Origin: Promineifilum sp. | GTDB lineage: Bacteria > Chloroflexota > Anaerolineae > Promineifilales > Promineifilaceae | Assembly (NCBI GenBank): GCA_017983515.1 | Contig: JAGOBF010000001.1 | Span: forward strand, 121,192-185,191 | Length of the DNA stretch: 64,000 bases | Reading direction: 5' to 3' | Shown here: positions 1 through 8,260 of the stretch, piece by piece | Numbering within the stretch: the stretch's first letter is position 1 | Layout of the letters: each line of letters opens with the position of its first letter | Notes under the pieces: model-generated | Databases searched by the model: none | What the model was told of the DNA's origin: nothing | The model's input: only the letters and a program-made list of their open reading frames with translations | Position numbers and translations under genes: made by a program

Positions 1-1
1 G

Positions 2-164
2 CGACTACTGTCGTGCCACGCCGCGACTACTGTCGTGCCACGACTACTGTCGTGCCACGACTACTGTCGTGCCACGACTACTGTCGTGCCACGACTACTG
101 TCGTGCCACGACTACTGTCGTGCCACGCCGCGACTACTGTCGCGCCACGACTACTGTCGTGCCA
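2..164. repeat. 17-bp tandem repeat array (nine copies visible, probably continues off the left edge)
   Basis: Nine copies of the unit CGACTACTGTCGTGCCA start at 2, 24, 41, 58, 75, 92, 109, 131 and 148. They are head to tail except for two CGCCG spacers at 19-23 and 126-130. The copy at 131 has one substitution (CGCGCCA). Each unit contains the small inverted repeat CGAC-TACT-GTCG. The last unit overlaps the 3' end of the ABC permease gene and supplies its final codons and stop. No function is known to me. Confidence 0.95.
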
Positions 165-1650
165 TGACCCGGCTCAGCCGCCACCAGCTGATCAGGAACA
201 GCACCAGAGCATAAAGGATCAGCGCGCCCAACAAGAGAACATTCGGCGACTGTCCGCGCAGCATCACCGATTGTAGCAAGTTGATGCCGTATGTCACTGG
301 TAAAGCCCAGGAAACCACCTGCACCGGTGCCCACAGCCGGTAGAGCGCCAGAAAGAAGCCGCTGAAGAAGATGCTCGCCAGCAGGATAACCATAGCCGAC
401 TGAATGGCCTGGCTATCGGTCTTGGCCGAGAGCGAGACGAAAAAGCCCAGACTGAGCGAAGCACACAGCAACACCAACACCACCAGCGCATAATTGCCCC
501 AGTTGCCCAACATCGGCACGCCCAGCAGGAACACAACCAGGGCGGTCAGGATCGCCCCCAGGCCAAGCGTCAGGATCAGGTAACTGATGAACTTGCCCAC
601 AAGCGTCTGGAAAGCGGAGACGGGCGAGGCCCGGAACAGCTCGATTGGGCCATCCTGTCGCTCGCGCACGATGGACAGGCCGGCCAATGTGACGGCGATA
701 TGCTGCAGCAACAAGGCGATGACCGCGGGCACGAAAAAGTCGGTTGGGCTAAGGCTCGTATCGGTAATGCTGAGCGTGTTGACCCCAAAGGGCGAGATGA
801 GCACTTGGGAATCAAGCCCCTCATACTCCGACAGCAGATCGTCGATGGTGGTCAGCTCGCTCTCGACATCCGCGGCCGTTTTGGCGCGCTCGGCCGTCGC
901 CGCGTCGGAATTCACCGTGGCCGCCATCTGCTCCACGGCCTCCATCCGCGCCTGAATCGTCTCCGCGCCGACCGTCGTATCGACCCCCGACAGCAGCGCC
1001 AGTCCTGAGCCGGCGGCCACCGCCAGCAGGCCGATATCCTCCGTCAGCTGCTCGGAAGCGGCTCTGGCCTCTTCCTCGTTCCCGGCTTCCAACGCGATGC
1101 GCGCCGCCGTAGCCAGTTCGCGTGCCTTGCCGATCTGCTCCTGGATCGAGCGCGCCTCCACCTTGCCTTGTTCGGCGGCGTTTAGCAGCACCAGGCGATT
1201 GATCTCCTCGGTATAATTGCGGCCGAGGATCTCGATGTAGGCTCGCTCGTAGGGGTCGATCTCGTAATGATACAGGTTGAACATCGCTTGCTCGTTGTTG
1301 CGCACCGCGGCCGACGGATCGGGCGGCACCACGACCACCAGATCGACTTCCCCGTCGCGCAGCCGGCGGTCGGCCTCGGCAGGATCGCTGATAATCCCCT
1401 GTGAGCTGATTTGCTCGCCCAACTGGGTCGCATATTGCTCGACGACCGGCAGCATCGGGCTGTCTTCAGGGACGACGAACAGCGTGCGCATCGTGCGCGG
1501 CGTCTCGCGATACCCGATGCCGAAGAGCAACAGGATCAGGAACGGACCGAGAATGAGCGAAAAGACCAGTCGCGGCTGGCGCAAAATGACGATAATCTCT
1601 TTGCGCACGAAGGCGAAGATGCGGATGAAAAATTGGAAGATATTACGCAT
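151..1650 (-). CDS. ABC-2 type transporter permease (YhgE/YbhR-like, large external loop)
   Basis: Membrane subunit of an ABC exporter, 499 aa. A first transmembrane helix lies at about residues 27-45. It is followed by a long non-membrane region (about 50-290) rich in Ala/Glu helices, and then a cluster of five or six hydrophobic helices to the C-terminus, the ABC2_membrane arrangement. I placed the start at the ATG at 1650, which overlaps the stop of the upstream ATPase by 8 bp and implies translational coupling. The longer open frame upstream is merely antisense to nothing and overlaps the ATPase. The last codons (Ala-Arg-Gln-stop) lie in a 17-bp tandem repeat, so the C-terminus is repeat-derived. 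The substrate cannot be told from sequence; drug or polysaccharide export is typical of the family. Confidence 0.88.
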   Translation of the reverse strand: MRNIFQFFIRIFAFVRKEIIVILRQPRLVFSLILGPFLILLLFGIGYRETPRTMRTLFVVPEDSPMLPVVEQYATQLGEQISSQGIISDPAEADRRLRDGEVDLVVVVPPDPSAAVRNNEQAMFNLYHYEIDPYERAYIEILGRNYTEEINRLVLLNAAEQGKVEARSIQEQIGKARELATAARIALEAGNEEEARAASEQLTEDIGLLAVAAGSGLALLSGVDTTVGAETIQARMEAVEQMAATVNSDAATAERAKTAADVESELTTIDDLLSEYEGLDSQVLISPFGVNTLSITDTSLSPTDFFVPAVIALLLQHIAVTLAGLSIVRERQDGPIELFRASPVSAFQTLVGKFISYLILTLGLGAILTALVVFLLGVPMLGNWGNYALVVLVLLCASLSLGFFVSLSAKTDSQAIQSAMVILLASIFFSGFFLALYRLWAPVQVVSWALPVTYGINLLQSVMLRGQSPNVLLLGALILYALVLFLISWWRLSRVMARQ

Positions 1651-2635
1651 GGCTCTCCTCGCGCGCGCGCTCCTGCTCCAGTAACATGACGAACACGTCG
1701 TCGAACGGCGGATTATATTCACCGGCCGATTCAACGCCGATGTCATGCTCGTCCATCCAGGCGAAGACGGCCGGGAGGGCTGTGCCGGTGTCGTCCACGA
1801 CCAGTTGCAGCGACAGGTCGGAGTTGATGGTCACCTTACCTTCGCGCACGAAGGATTGGCCGCGCAGGTCGCGCAACTCCGAGAAATTGAGCATCTGGGC
1901 CGGCTTGACGTTGATGACGTCACCGCCCAATGCCCGCCGGCGCAGCTCTTCCGGCTTGGCTACCATAAGCAGCCGGCCGCCGCTCATCACGCCGACGTAA
2001 TCACAATAGGCCGCCTCGCCGACGTATTGGGTCGTGATGAACATCGTCCGCCCCTCGGACTGAAGGTGCTTGAAATGTTCCCAGAATTTATTGCGCAACA
2101 CGGGGTCAATACCCGCCGTCGGCTCATCGAGGAAGATGAGTTCGGGATCGTGAACAAGGGCGGCCGCCAGACTGAGCCGTTGCAGCATGCCGCCGGAGAT
2201 GTTGCGGGCCAACTTGTGCTCGTGGCCGTCTAGCTCGACCAGTTCAAGCATCGCCTGCAGCCGTTGGTGGCGGCGCAGCGACATCCCGTAGAGCGAGGCC
2301 GCGAAGTTGAGGTTTTCCCGGATGGTCAGATCGCGGTACATGACGAACAGTTGCGGCATATAGCCGATGCGCTGGCGGTCGTCGCTCGTGAAATGGTCGG
2401 GCGAACGACCCAGCACCTCGACCACGCCGCCCGTCGCCTGATAGATGCCCAGCAGCAGCCGCATTGTTGTTGTCTTGCCGCAGCCGCTGGGGCCGATGAA
2501 GCCAAAAATCGACCCGCGCGGGATGGTCATCGTCACCTGGTCGACAGCCACAGTGTCGCCAAATTTCTTCGATAGTTCATGGGTACGGATCGCTTCGCCC
2601 CGCTTTGTTGCCGGGGTATCGCCGGGTGATGTCAT
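1643..2635 (-). CDS. ABC transporter ATP-binding protein (DrrA/CcmA-like)
   Basis: ATPase partner of the adjoining ABC-2 permease, 330 aa. Walker A GPSGCGKTT is at residues 48-56, the signature ISGGM at 146-150 and Walker B LIFLDEPTAG at about 166-175, followed by the switch region. A C-terminal extension of about 90 residues after the ATPase core is usual for DrrA-type proteins. The start at 2635 is chosen because AGGAG lies 7 nt upstream; a longer frame to 2719 has no ribosome site and runs into a hairpin. It forms a two-gene operon with the permease (8-bp overlap). Substrate unknown. Confidence 0.92.
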   Translation of the reverse strand: MTSPGDTPATKRGEAIRTHELSKKFGDTVAVDQVTMTIPRGSIFGFIGPSGCGKTTTMRLLLGIYQATGGVVEVLGRSPDHFTSDDRQRIGYMPQLFVMYRDLTIRENLNFAASLYGMSLRRHQRLQAMLELVELDGHEHKLARNISGGMLQRLSLAAALVHDPELIFLDEPTAGIDPVLRNKFWEHFKHLQSEGRTMFITTQYVGEAAYCDYVGVMSGGRLLMVAKPEELRRRALGGDVINVKPAQMLNFSELRDLRGQSFVREGKVTINSDLSLQLVVDDTGTALPAVFAWMDEHDIGVESAGEYNPPFDDVFVMLLEQERAREESHA

Positions 2636-2701
2636 TCGGATTCTCCTGTCGGCCGATGAGATGACGCGGCGGCCGCGGCCTGGCCGCCGGCAACCGCCTA
2701 C

Positions 2702-2746
2702 AAACGGAAACCCCTCCACGGTTCGACCGTAGAAGGGTTTCCGTTT
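2702..2746 (-). terminator. long hairpin terminator downstream of csbD-like gene
   Basis: A near-perfect inverted repeat (arms AAACGGAAACCC..CACGGT and ACCGT..GGGTTTCCGTTT, loop TCG) lies between the CsbD-like gene and the start of the ABC operon. It ends in a short T-run on the minus strand, so it should stop csbD transcription. Because it also lies ahead of the ABC operon it would insulate it. Confidence 0.75.
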
Positions 2747-2767
2747 ATGAATTGGGCTGAGAGGACT

Positions 2768-2971
2768 CTACCAGTCCTGACCCTTTAGATAGTCGTCGAA
2801 CTCCGTCTCGGCGCGCGCGCGCTCCCAGCCGTAGCGTTCCTGCATCAGACCGACGATCTCTTCGCGTTTGCCGCTGATGCGGTCGAGGTCATCGTCGGTA
2901 AGCTCGGCCCATTGTTGCTTGACCTTGCCCTTCAACTGGGCCCATTTACCCTGCAAAATATCGTCGTTCAT
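2768..2971 (-). CDS. CsbD family stress protein
   Basis: Small hydrophilic protein of 67 aa with the CsbD pattern: N-terminal ILQGKWAQLKGKVKQQWAELTDDD, a central ISGKREEIVGLMQERYGW, and an acidic C-terminus. CsbD-like proteins are general-stress proteins of unknown molecular role, typically 60-70 aa, so the gene looks complete. Two ATGs are possible (2977 and 2971). AAGGAG lies 7 nt before the one at 2971 and too close to the other, so 2971 is used. It is a single gene with its own hairpin terminator. The 217 bp between it and the next gene to the right show nothing I can name. Confidence 0.9.
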   Translation of the reverse strand: MNDDILQGKWAQLKGKVKQQWAELTDDDLDRISGKREEIVGLMQERYGWERARAETEFDDYLKGQDW

Positions 2972-3188
2972 GCACATTCTCCTTACTAAATTCAGCTTCG
3001 ATTATGAGGTCATGATACGCGACACGCCGGCCGCCAACAATATGCATCAGATATAGACCCGGATATAAACCGGACAGGGAGACGAGCTTATGATCGTTCG
3101 TCGCCACGCGCTCCAGAGCCGGCAGCGAACATCGAGCCACCTTCCAAAGGCAGCTGAAGTCGCTAACCACAAACCGTGAAACTTGGAT

Positions 3189-3953
3189 TTAGCCGCGGAT
3201 GAAGTAGACGATAGCGATGGCGACGCCGATGATCACCACCACCCGGCGCAGTGTGGCCGGCTGGATGCGGCCCGCCAGACGGCCGCCCAGCGCGCCGCCG
3301 ATCAGCGCCCCCACAGCCATGACCACCGCCGCCAGCCAGACGACTTGCCCCGAAAAAAGAAACAGGGCCGCGGCCGTCATATTGGTGACAAAGGCGACGG
3401 CCTGCTTGAGAGCGTTCAGGCGCGTCAGGGAGTCGTCGAGGGTCAGCCCCAGCACGGCCAGGATGATGACGCTAAGCCCGGCCCCAAAATAGCCACCGTA
3501 GATGGCCGCCAGGAAGATAGGCACAGCCGCCCAGCGCTCATGTCCCGCTCGCCCGGCGCGCTCGTTGCGGGCCACCAGACGGCGGCGCAATGGCTCCTGG
3601 ACGGCCAGCAACAAGGAGGCCAGCAAGATCAGAAACGGGACCAGTTCGCGGAAAAGCTTCTCGCTGGTATTCAGAAGCAGCAGCCCGCCTATCAGCCCCC
3701 CCAGCGCCGCCGGCAGCAGCAGCCACAGCCGCCCCCGTTGATCGAGGATGTCAGCTCTCTGGGCCAGGGTCGCGCCCAGATAGCCCGGGCTGAGGGCAAC
3801 GGTATTGGTGACGTTGGCGGCCACAATGGGAACGCCGATGGCCGTCAGGGCCGGAAAGGTGATCAGCGTGCCGCCCCCGGCCAGCGCATTGATGGCCCCC
3901 GCGGCGACGGCCGCCAGGGCGATCAGAATCAATTGCAATGGCTCGAACGGCAT
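3189..3953 (-). CDS. TSUP family membrane transporter (TauE/SafE sulfite exporter-like)
   Basis: Integral membrane protein of 254 aa with about eight helices arranged as two similar halves. Each half has a Gly-rich first helix ([17 protein letters not shown] near residue 20, and [18 protein letters not shown] near 145), as in the TSUP/TauE family, which moves sulfite, sulfoacetate or other organosulfur anions. The start at 3953 has GGAG about 7 nt upstream. The longer frame to 4031 reads through the inverted repeat at 4001-4058 and is not believed. It is transcribed away from the glycerol island but on the same strand, separated by that hairpin. The real substrate is open. Confidence 0.85.
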   Translation of the reverse strand: MPFEPLQLILIALAAVAAGAINALAGGGTLITFPALTAIGVPIVAANVTNTVALSPGYLGATLAQRADILDQRGRLWLLLPAALGGLIGGLLLLNTSEKLFRELVPFLILLASLLLAVQEPLRRRLVARNERAGRAGHERWAAVPIFLAAIYGGYFGAGLSVIILAVLGLTLDDSLTRLNALKQAVAFVTNMTAAALFLFSGQVVWLAAVVMAVGALIGGALGGRLAGRIQPATLRRVVVIIGVAIAIVYFIRG

Positions 3954-4000
3954 GGGCAAACTCCGATTGGGGCGACGGGAATAAGATTCGACTTTCCCCT

Positions 4001-4058
4001 GAATTGTAGCGCTCCGCCCGGGCCACGCCACTTGTCGCCCCGCGAAGCGCTACAATTC
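4001..4058. repeat. 17-bp-arm inverted repeat after the dhaM gene (probable terminator / REP-like element)
   Basis: Arms GAATTGTAGCGCTCCGC (4001-4017) and GCGAAGCGCTACAATTC (4042-4058) pair with one mismatch. The element lies 30 bp past the dhaM stop. It shares the GTAGCGC core with the hairpin at 30001-30025, so it is probably a member of a dispersed palindrome family reused as an operon-end terminator. Confidence 0.8.
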
Positions 4059-4087
4059 GGTGAGCGGTCGTTATGGGCAGGCCGGCT

Positions 4088-6592
4088 TTATGGCGATTCG
4101 ATCAGATAGCGCTGCACCGCATCAGCCGTCTCCAGCGCCAGCACATCCCCGGCCATCCGGCGCGCCTCGTCCATCGTCAGGCCGCGCACGCGCTCCTTGA
4201 CCGCTGGGATCGACGGCGCGCTCATGCTCAACTCGTCTAGCCCCAAACCCAGCAGCACGGCCGTCGCCGTCGGGTTGCCGGCCAGCTCACCGCACATGCC
4301 AATGCGAATGCCCGCCGCGTGGGCCGCCGCGGCCGCGTCGCGCACCATGCGCAAGACCGCCGGCTGTAGCGCCGAGGCCAGCCCGGCCACGCGGGCGTTG
4401 CCCCGGTCGGCGGCCATAACGTACTGGGTCAGGTCGTTGGTGCCCACGCTGAAGAAGTCTACCTCACCCGCCAACTGGTCGGCGATAGCCACGGCCGACG
4501 GCACCTCGATCATAATGCCGACTTCCATCGCCTCAGCGAACCCCTGACCCTCATCGCTCAATTCCCGCCGCGCCGCGTCCAGCATGGCCTTCGCCGCGCG
4601 CACTTCAGTCAGCGTGCCGATCATGGGGAACATAATTTTCACGTTGAGCGCCCGGCCGTTGTGGATGCCGGCCCGCAGGATAGCCCGCAACTGGGGCATG
4701 AAGATGTCCGGCCGTTGCAGGCAAAAGCGAATGGCCCGCCAGCCCAGGAACGGATTGGCTTCGTCGCCCAGGTCGAGATAAGGCAGCGGCTTGTCGCCGC
4801 CCACGTCCAGCGTGCGAATGATGAGCGGCCGTTGGCCAAGTAGGCGCGCGGCGCGGCTATAAGCCTCGTACTGTTCGTCTTCCGACGGCGCGTCCAGCCG
4901 GTCCATGAACAGAAATTCGGTGCGAAACAGGCCCACGCCCTCCGCGCCATACGCCAGTGCCGCGCCAACGTCGTTGGGACTGCCGATATTGGCCCCGATC
5001 TCCACCGCGAACCCGTCTTGCGTGACGGCCGCTATCTGCCCGGCCGCTTTCGCGCGTCGTTGGGTTGTTTGCCACGCCGCGCGCCTGGCGGCGAACGCTT
5101 CCAGTTGGGCATCATTCGGCGCCGGCCAAATCACGCCAGCGTCCCCATCGACGGCCACCTGCTGGCCCTCGGCCACCTGCCGGATGTCGCGCCCCAGCCC
5201 CACCACGGCCGGGATGCCCAGAGCGCGGGCCAGAATGGCGCTGTGCGCGGTCGCGCCGCCCAGCTCGGTGCAGATAGCAAGCACGCGCTCCGGGTCCAGC
5301 CGGGCCGTGTCGGATGGAGTCAGATCGGCAGCAATGAGGATCGATGGCTCGGCGAAATCGAGCGAGGGCGGTTCAACGCCCATCAGCCGGCGCAGCACGC
5401 GCCGCCCCACGTCCTCGATGTCGGCCGTGCGCGCCCGCAGATATTCGTCATCCAGGTCGGCGAAGGCAGCGGCCAGGGCGACCGTCTGGCGTTGCCAGGC
5501 AGCCTCGGCGTTGAGCGACTCGCGAAGTATCAGATCGCGCGTGGCCTCCAGCGTGTCGGGGTCTTCCAGGAAGAGCAAATGGGCCTCAAAAATGGCCGCT
5601 TCCTCCTGGCCCACCTGCTCCTGGGCCTTCCGGTAGAGCGCTTCGATCTCCCCGCGCGCCTCATCCACCGCCGCCATCAGGCGCGACCACTCGTCGGCTG
5701 GGGATTCCACGCGGCGGGCGACGACCTCGGGCAGGCGTGGGCGATAGAGGGCCGCCGGCCCCACGGCGACGCCGGGCGAGGCGGGGATGCCGGTCAGTTC
5801 GTCCGTTCCGGAGGGCACGTCTGAAATGGCCGGGGAACGGGGCGGCGGCGGGGCAGGTGGCGTCTCGTCCCGATCGCCGAAGTTATCGTCGGCTAGCTCT
5901 CGCAAAGCGGCCAGCGCGGCCGTGGCGTCGGGGCCGTCGGCCGTCACGATGATCTCGTCTCCCTGCCGTACGCCCAAAACGGCGACCTGATTGATGCTCT
6001 TGCCGTTGGCCGACTTGGCGCCCTTGGCGACGCGAACGTCGGCCGCGTAGCGCCCGGCCGTCGTGACGAACCGGGCCGCCGGGCGGGCGTGGAGTCCCAG
6101 CTTGTTGCGGACGGTCAACGTCACCGTCTGGCCGCCATTCGACGCGACCGGCAAAGCGGGTTCGGGGGCGAATGGTTCCGGCGCGCCGCCCAATTGCTCG
6201 CGCTTCACGCCCAGAGCGCTCTCGGCTTCGGCCAATATCTGGGCAATCGGCGCGCCGACCATCGCCTGCACCGCGGCTGCCATCGCACCCTCCACCAGAG
6301 GAGCCTGACTCAGGAAAACGTGTGCGCGCTGTTCGTCGGGCAAGAAATCCAGCGCCGTCTCCGCGCTCAGCAGGGCGCTGCCCAGGTCCATGAGTACCAC
6401 GACGCCATCGTCGCTGTAGACAGCTTCGATGGCCGCCAACACCTTCATGGCGTCGGTGCCGATGGGATTGTCGGGATCGTCGATTCCCCCGGCCACGGCC
6501 AGCGGCACACGCCCCTGGGTCATCTGCCGGGCCAGTTCCCCAACGCCTTCGGCCAGTTGGGCGCTATGCGATACGATGACTAATCCGACCAT
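4088..6592 (-). CDS. dhaM: Multiphosphoryl transfer protein: DhaM (EIIA) - HPr - complete Enzyme I
   Basis: Supplies phosphate from PEP to dihydroxyacetone kinase (DhaL-ADP). It has 834 aa and three modules. The DhaM EIIA domain spans residues 1-130, with active His9 in IVSHS. HPr spans about 155-240, with phospho-His168 in GLHARPAAR. Enzyme I spans about 265-834, with phospho-His450 in GGATAHSAIL, followed by the PEP-binding barrel (GLFRTEFLF, RTLDVGGDKPLPY, SVGTNDLTQY, and the acid Cys in GMCGELAGNP). The Escherichia coli DhaM carries only a truncated Enzyme I, whereas this one is complete, so it should autophosphorylate from PEP without a general PTS. Pro-rich linkers separate the modules. 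It overlaps the methyltransferase gene by 29 bp and is the last gene of the glycerol operon. Confidence 0.95.
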   Translation of the reverse strand: MVGLVIVSHSAQLAEGVGELARQMTQGRVPLAVAGGIDDPDNPIGTDAMKVLAAIEAVYSDDGVVVLMDLGSALLSAETALDFLPDEQRAHVFLSQAPLVEGAMAAAVQAMVGAPIAQILAEAESALGVKREQLGGAPEPFAPEPALPVASNGGQTVTLTVRNKLGLHARPAARFVTTAGRYAADVRVAKGAKSANGKSINQVAVLGVRQGDEIIVTADGPDATAALAALRELADDNFGDRDETPPAPPPPRSPAISDVPSGTDELTGIPASPGVAVGPAALYRPRLPEVVARRVESPADEWSRLMAAVDEARGEIEALYRKAQEQVGQEEAAIFEAHLLFLEDPDTLEATRDLILRESLNAEAAWQRQTVALAAAFADLDDEYLRARTADIEDVGRRVLRRLMGVEPPSLDFAEPSILIAADLTPSDTARLDPERVLAICTELGGATAHSAILARALGIPAVVGLGRDIRQVAEGQQVAVDGDAGVIWPAPNDAQLEAFAARRAAWQTTQRRAKAAGQIAAVTQDGFAVEIGANIGSPNDVGAALAYGAEGVGLFRTEFLFMDRLDAPSEDEQYEAYSRAARLLGQRPLIIRTLDVGGDKPLPYLDLGDEANPFLGWRAIRFCLQRPDIFMPQLRAILRAGIHNGRALNVKIMFPMIGTLTEVRAAKAMLDAARRELSDEGQGFAEAMEVGIMIEVPSAVAIADQLAGEVDFFSVGTNDLTQYVMAADRGNARVAGLASALQPAVLRMVRDAAAAAHAAGIRIGMCGELAGNPTATAVLLGLGLDELSMSAPSIPAVKERVRGLTMDEARRMAGDVLALETADAVQRYLIESP

Positions 6593-7151
6593 AATGATTG
6601 CACTCGGGGCAATGTTCCACTTCGGTGATGTGTTCGGCCGTGCTCGGCGTTAATTGTTCGGGCGGGCCTGCTATGAATCCGGTCGCTCCGCATCGGCACG
6701 CATACCAGCCCAGCGCCACTTCATCGTAGGGACGCGGCGAGGCCGATAAATCGATGCACTCGATATCCATCCTGAAGCGCGCATTGGTGATAAGGCGCGC
6801 ACAGCCGGCCGCTTCCAGCTTGGCCCGATAGAGCGCGAAATGGCGGCAGTGGCGCATCAACAGGACGGCCGTATCGATCCGCGCCGGAAAAGGCAGCGCC
6901 CGCGCGTCGGCGCAAACGACGATCAGATTGGGGGGCAGCGGCTCGGCCGACAGCAGTTCCGGGCGGCACTCGATGGCGTAAACCAGGCGCGCCCTCTCGG
7001 CCAGCCGTCGCGACAGGCGCAAATCGCCCGCGCCGATGTCGAGTACGGTCGCGCCCCGCGGCACAAAACCGAGGGCCCGCGCATACGTCTCGTCATCATA
7101 TGGCGCCCACATGGCTTCCCACTCCACGTCGTCCCCCACCCTCATGACCAT
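6564..7151 (-). CDS. SAM-dependent methyltransferase-like protein with C-terminal Cys-rich tail
   Basis: A 195-aa protein with a class I methyltransferase core. Motif I VLDIGAGDLRLSRRLAE is near residue 35, an acidic residue at the end of strand 2 (YAIECRPE) follows, and CADARALPFP follows that. The C-terminal third is not methyltransferase-like. It has CRCG near residue 150 and CPECNHYG near 185, a likely zinc-ribbon pair. The gene starts 1 nt after the small membrane-protein gene (a second ATG at 7145 is possible) and overlaps dhaM by 29 bp, so it is inside the operon. Its link to glycerol metabolism is not evident; modification of an operon product is conceivable but is inference. Confidence 0.7.
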   Translation of the reverse strand: MVMRVGDDVEWEAMWAPYDDETYARALGFVPRGATVLDIGAGDLRLSRRLAERARLVYAIECRPELLSAEPLPPNLIVVCADARALPFPARIDTAVLLMRHCRHFALYRAKLEAAGCARLITNARFRMDIECIDLSASPRPYDEVALGWYACRCGATGFIAGPPEQLTPSTAEHITEVEHCPECNHYGRISHRIA

Positions 7152-7152
7152 G

Positions 7153-7395
7153 CTAGCGATAAAGTCGATAATAGCTCATGACAAAATAGCCCAGGACGGC
7201 CGCGGCCAATCCGGCCGACCACAGGATGGCGATGTTGCCGTTGGCCGGATAGGTGTACCACATAACGAAGATGAAAATCAGGATGGTCAGCAGTGTCGTC
7301 CGTATCCAGAACCAGCGTTTTTGCATGGTCGAGGGTTGCGTATCGTTTGGCTCCGGCTCCACAGGTACAGGCGGGCGTTTCTTCTTGTTGCTCAT
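7153..7395 (-). CDS. small two-helix membrane protein in the respiratory part of the operon
   Basis: Encodes 80 aa. A Lys/Pro-rich cytosolic N-terminus (about 30 residues, starting MSNKKKRPP) is followed by two hydrophobic helices at about residues 30-48 and 55-72 with a short loop containing YPANGN, and a C-terminus ending YYRLYR. I do not recognise a family. It lies 7 nt after the SdhD-like subunit with a weak AGG ribosome site and 1 nt before the methyltransferase. This suggests an accessory subunit or assembly helper of the adjacent membrane complex, but only from position. Confidence 0.7.
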   Translation of the reverse strand: MSNKKKRPPVPVEPEPNDTQPSTMQKRWFWIRTTLLTILIFIFVMWYTYPANGNIAILWSAGLAAAVLGYFVMSYYRLYR

Positions 7396-7402
7396 GAGGA
7401 AC

Positions 7403-7798
7403 CTAACCCGCCAGCCGCTGCAAGGCCACGGCCAGATAGATGCCCCAGGCAATGACGAGCGCACCAAAGATGCCCAGCGCCCAGTTGATCGCCCGGAACG
7501 CGCTCGCGCTCGGCCGCAGGTCGTTGATGATGGCTCGCACCCCCAGCAGCGCGTGGATGACGGCGACAACGACGAACAAGACTTCCACCGTGAAGACGAT
7601 GGGGTTATTGACGTAGTCCAGCACTTGCTGGTAATCGCGCAAGCCGCCTTCGACGATGAAGTGATGGGCGATCATGTGGACGCCCAGAATAATGACCAGC
7701 AGCAGGCCCGAAAAAGCCTGGATCAGCCACAACGAGCCGGAGCGGTCGCGCCGGGCGGCCATTTGTTCCAGCGAGCGACCGGACATCGTGCTATTCAT
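7403..7798 (-). CDS. succinate dehydrogenase SdhD-like membrane anchor subunit
   Basis: A hydrophobic 131-aa protein with three helices, resembling the second membrane anchor of Complex II. Haem or quinone ligand candidates are in VHMIAHHF (helix 1) and VIHALLGVRAIINDL (helix 2), the His-x3-Gly-x-Arg-type signature of Sdh anchors. The start at 7798 has AGGAG 8 nt upstream; longer frames lack a site. It is 29 bp downstream of the SdhC-like gene and inside the glycerol operon. No SdhA is encoded nearby, so the usual role in succinate oxidation is doubtful. The partner is more likely GlpA (inference). Confidence 0.85.
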   Translation of the reverse strand: MNSTMSGRSLEQMAARRDRSGSLWLIQAFSGLLLVIILGVHMIAHHFIVEGGLRDYQQVLDYVNNPIVFTVEVLFVVVAVIHALLGVRAIINDLRPSASAFRAINWALGIFGALVIAWGIYLAVALQRLAG

Positions 7799-7827
7799 AC
7801 GAATGACTCCTATATCGTGACCGATTG

Positions 7828-8235
7828 TCACTTGGTGTAAATCAGCACCGCGCCGACGACGAAAAGCACCATCGCCAGGCCCACCAGGCCGTAGAACAGC
7901 CCTTTCTGTTGCCGGTTGGCGACGCCCATGCCCACCAGCGCCACGCGGATGCCGTTAAACATATGGAAGACCACGCCGAACAGCAGCACGACATCGAGCG
8001 TCAGAAAGAGCGGCGAACGGGCGATGCGGACGAAGCTGTCCCACCCTTCGGGGCCGCGCAGCAACAGGCTGAGGACAGCCAGATGCAGGAACAGGTAGAT
8101 CGTCAGACCAATGGCTGTCAGTCGATTGAAGGCAAAGGCCAGCGTGCCGACGCTGCGGCCGCGCAAGTCGAACCACGCGCGCAGCGGCTTCTTCGGCCGC
8201 GCCGGGTCGGTGGTCGGTTGAATGTCGTCCATCAT
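7828..8235 (-). CDS. succinate dehydrogenase SdhC-like cytochrome b subunit
   Basis: A 135-aa protein with three transmembrane helices. Residues near the N-terminus read as in SdhC (AFAFNRLTAIGLTIYLFLHL), with a conserved Ser/Arg region before helix 1 and a haem-ligand type motif VVFHMFNGIRVAL in helix 2. AGGAG lies 5 nt before the first ATG and 8 nt before the second (8232). It sits between the SdhB-like and SdhD-like genes. With these it would form a membrane-embedded quinone-reducing module, here in a glycerol catabolic operon rather than beside sdhA. Confidence 0.88.
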   Translation of the reverse strand: MMDDIQPTTDPARPKKPLRAWFDLRGRSVGTLAFAFNRLTAIGLTIYLFLHLAVLSLLLRGPEGWDSFVRIARSPLFLTLDVVLLFGVVFHMFNGIRVALVGMGVANRQQKGLFYGLVGLAMVLFVVGAVLIYTK

Positions 8236-8260
8236 TGCTTCTCCTTTTCAGTGCCCGAAG

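Noticed and set aside
2-164. CRISPR array
   Set aside because: Units are contiguous or separated by only 5 bp of identical sequence; there are no unique spacers and no cas genes.
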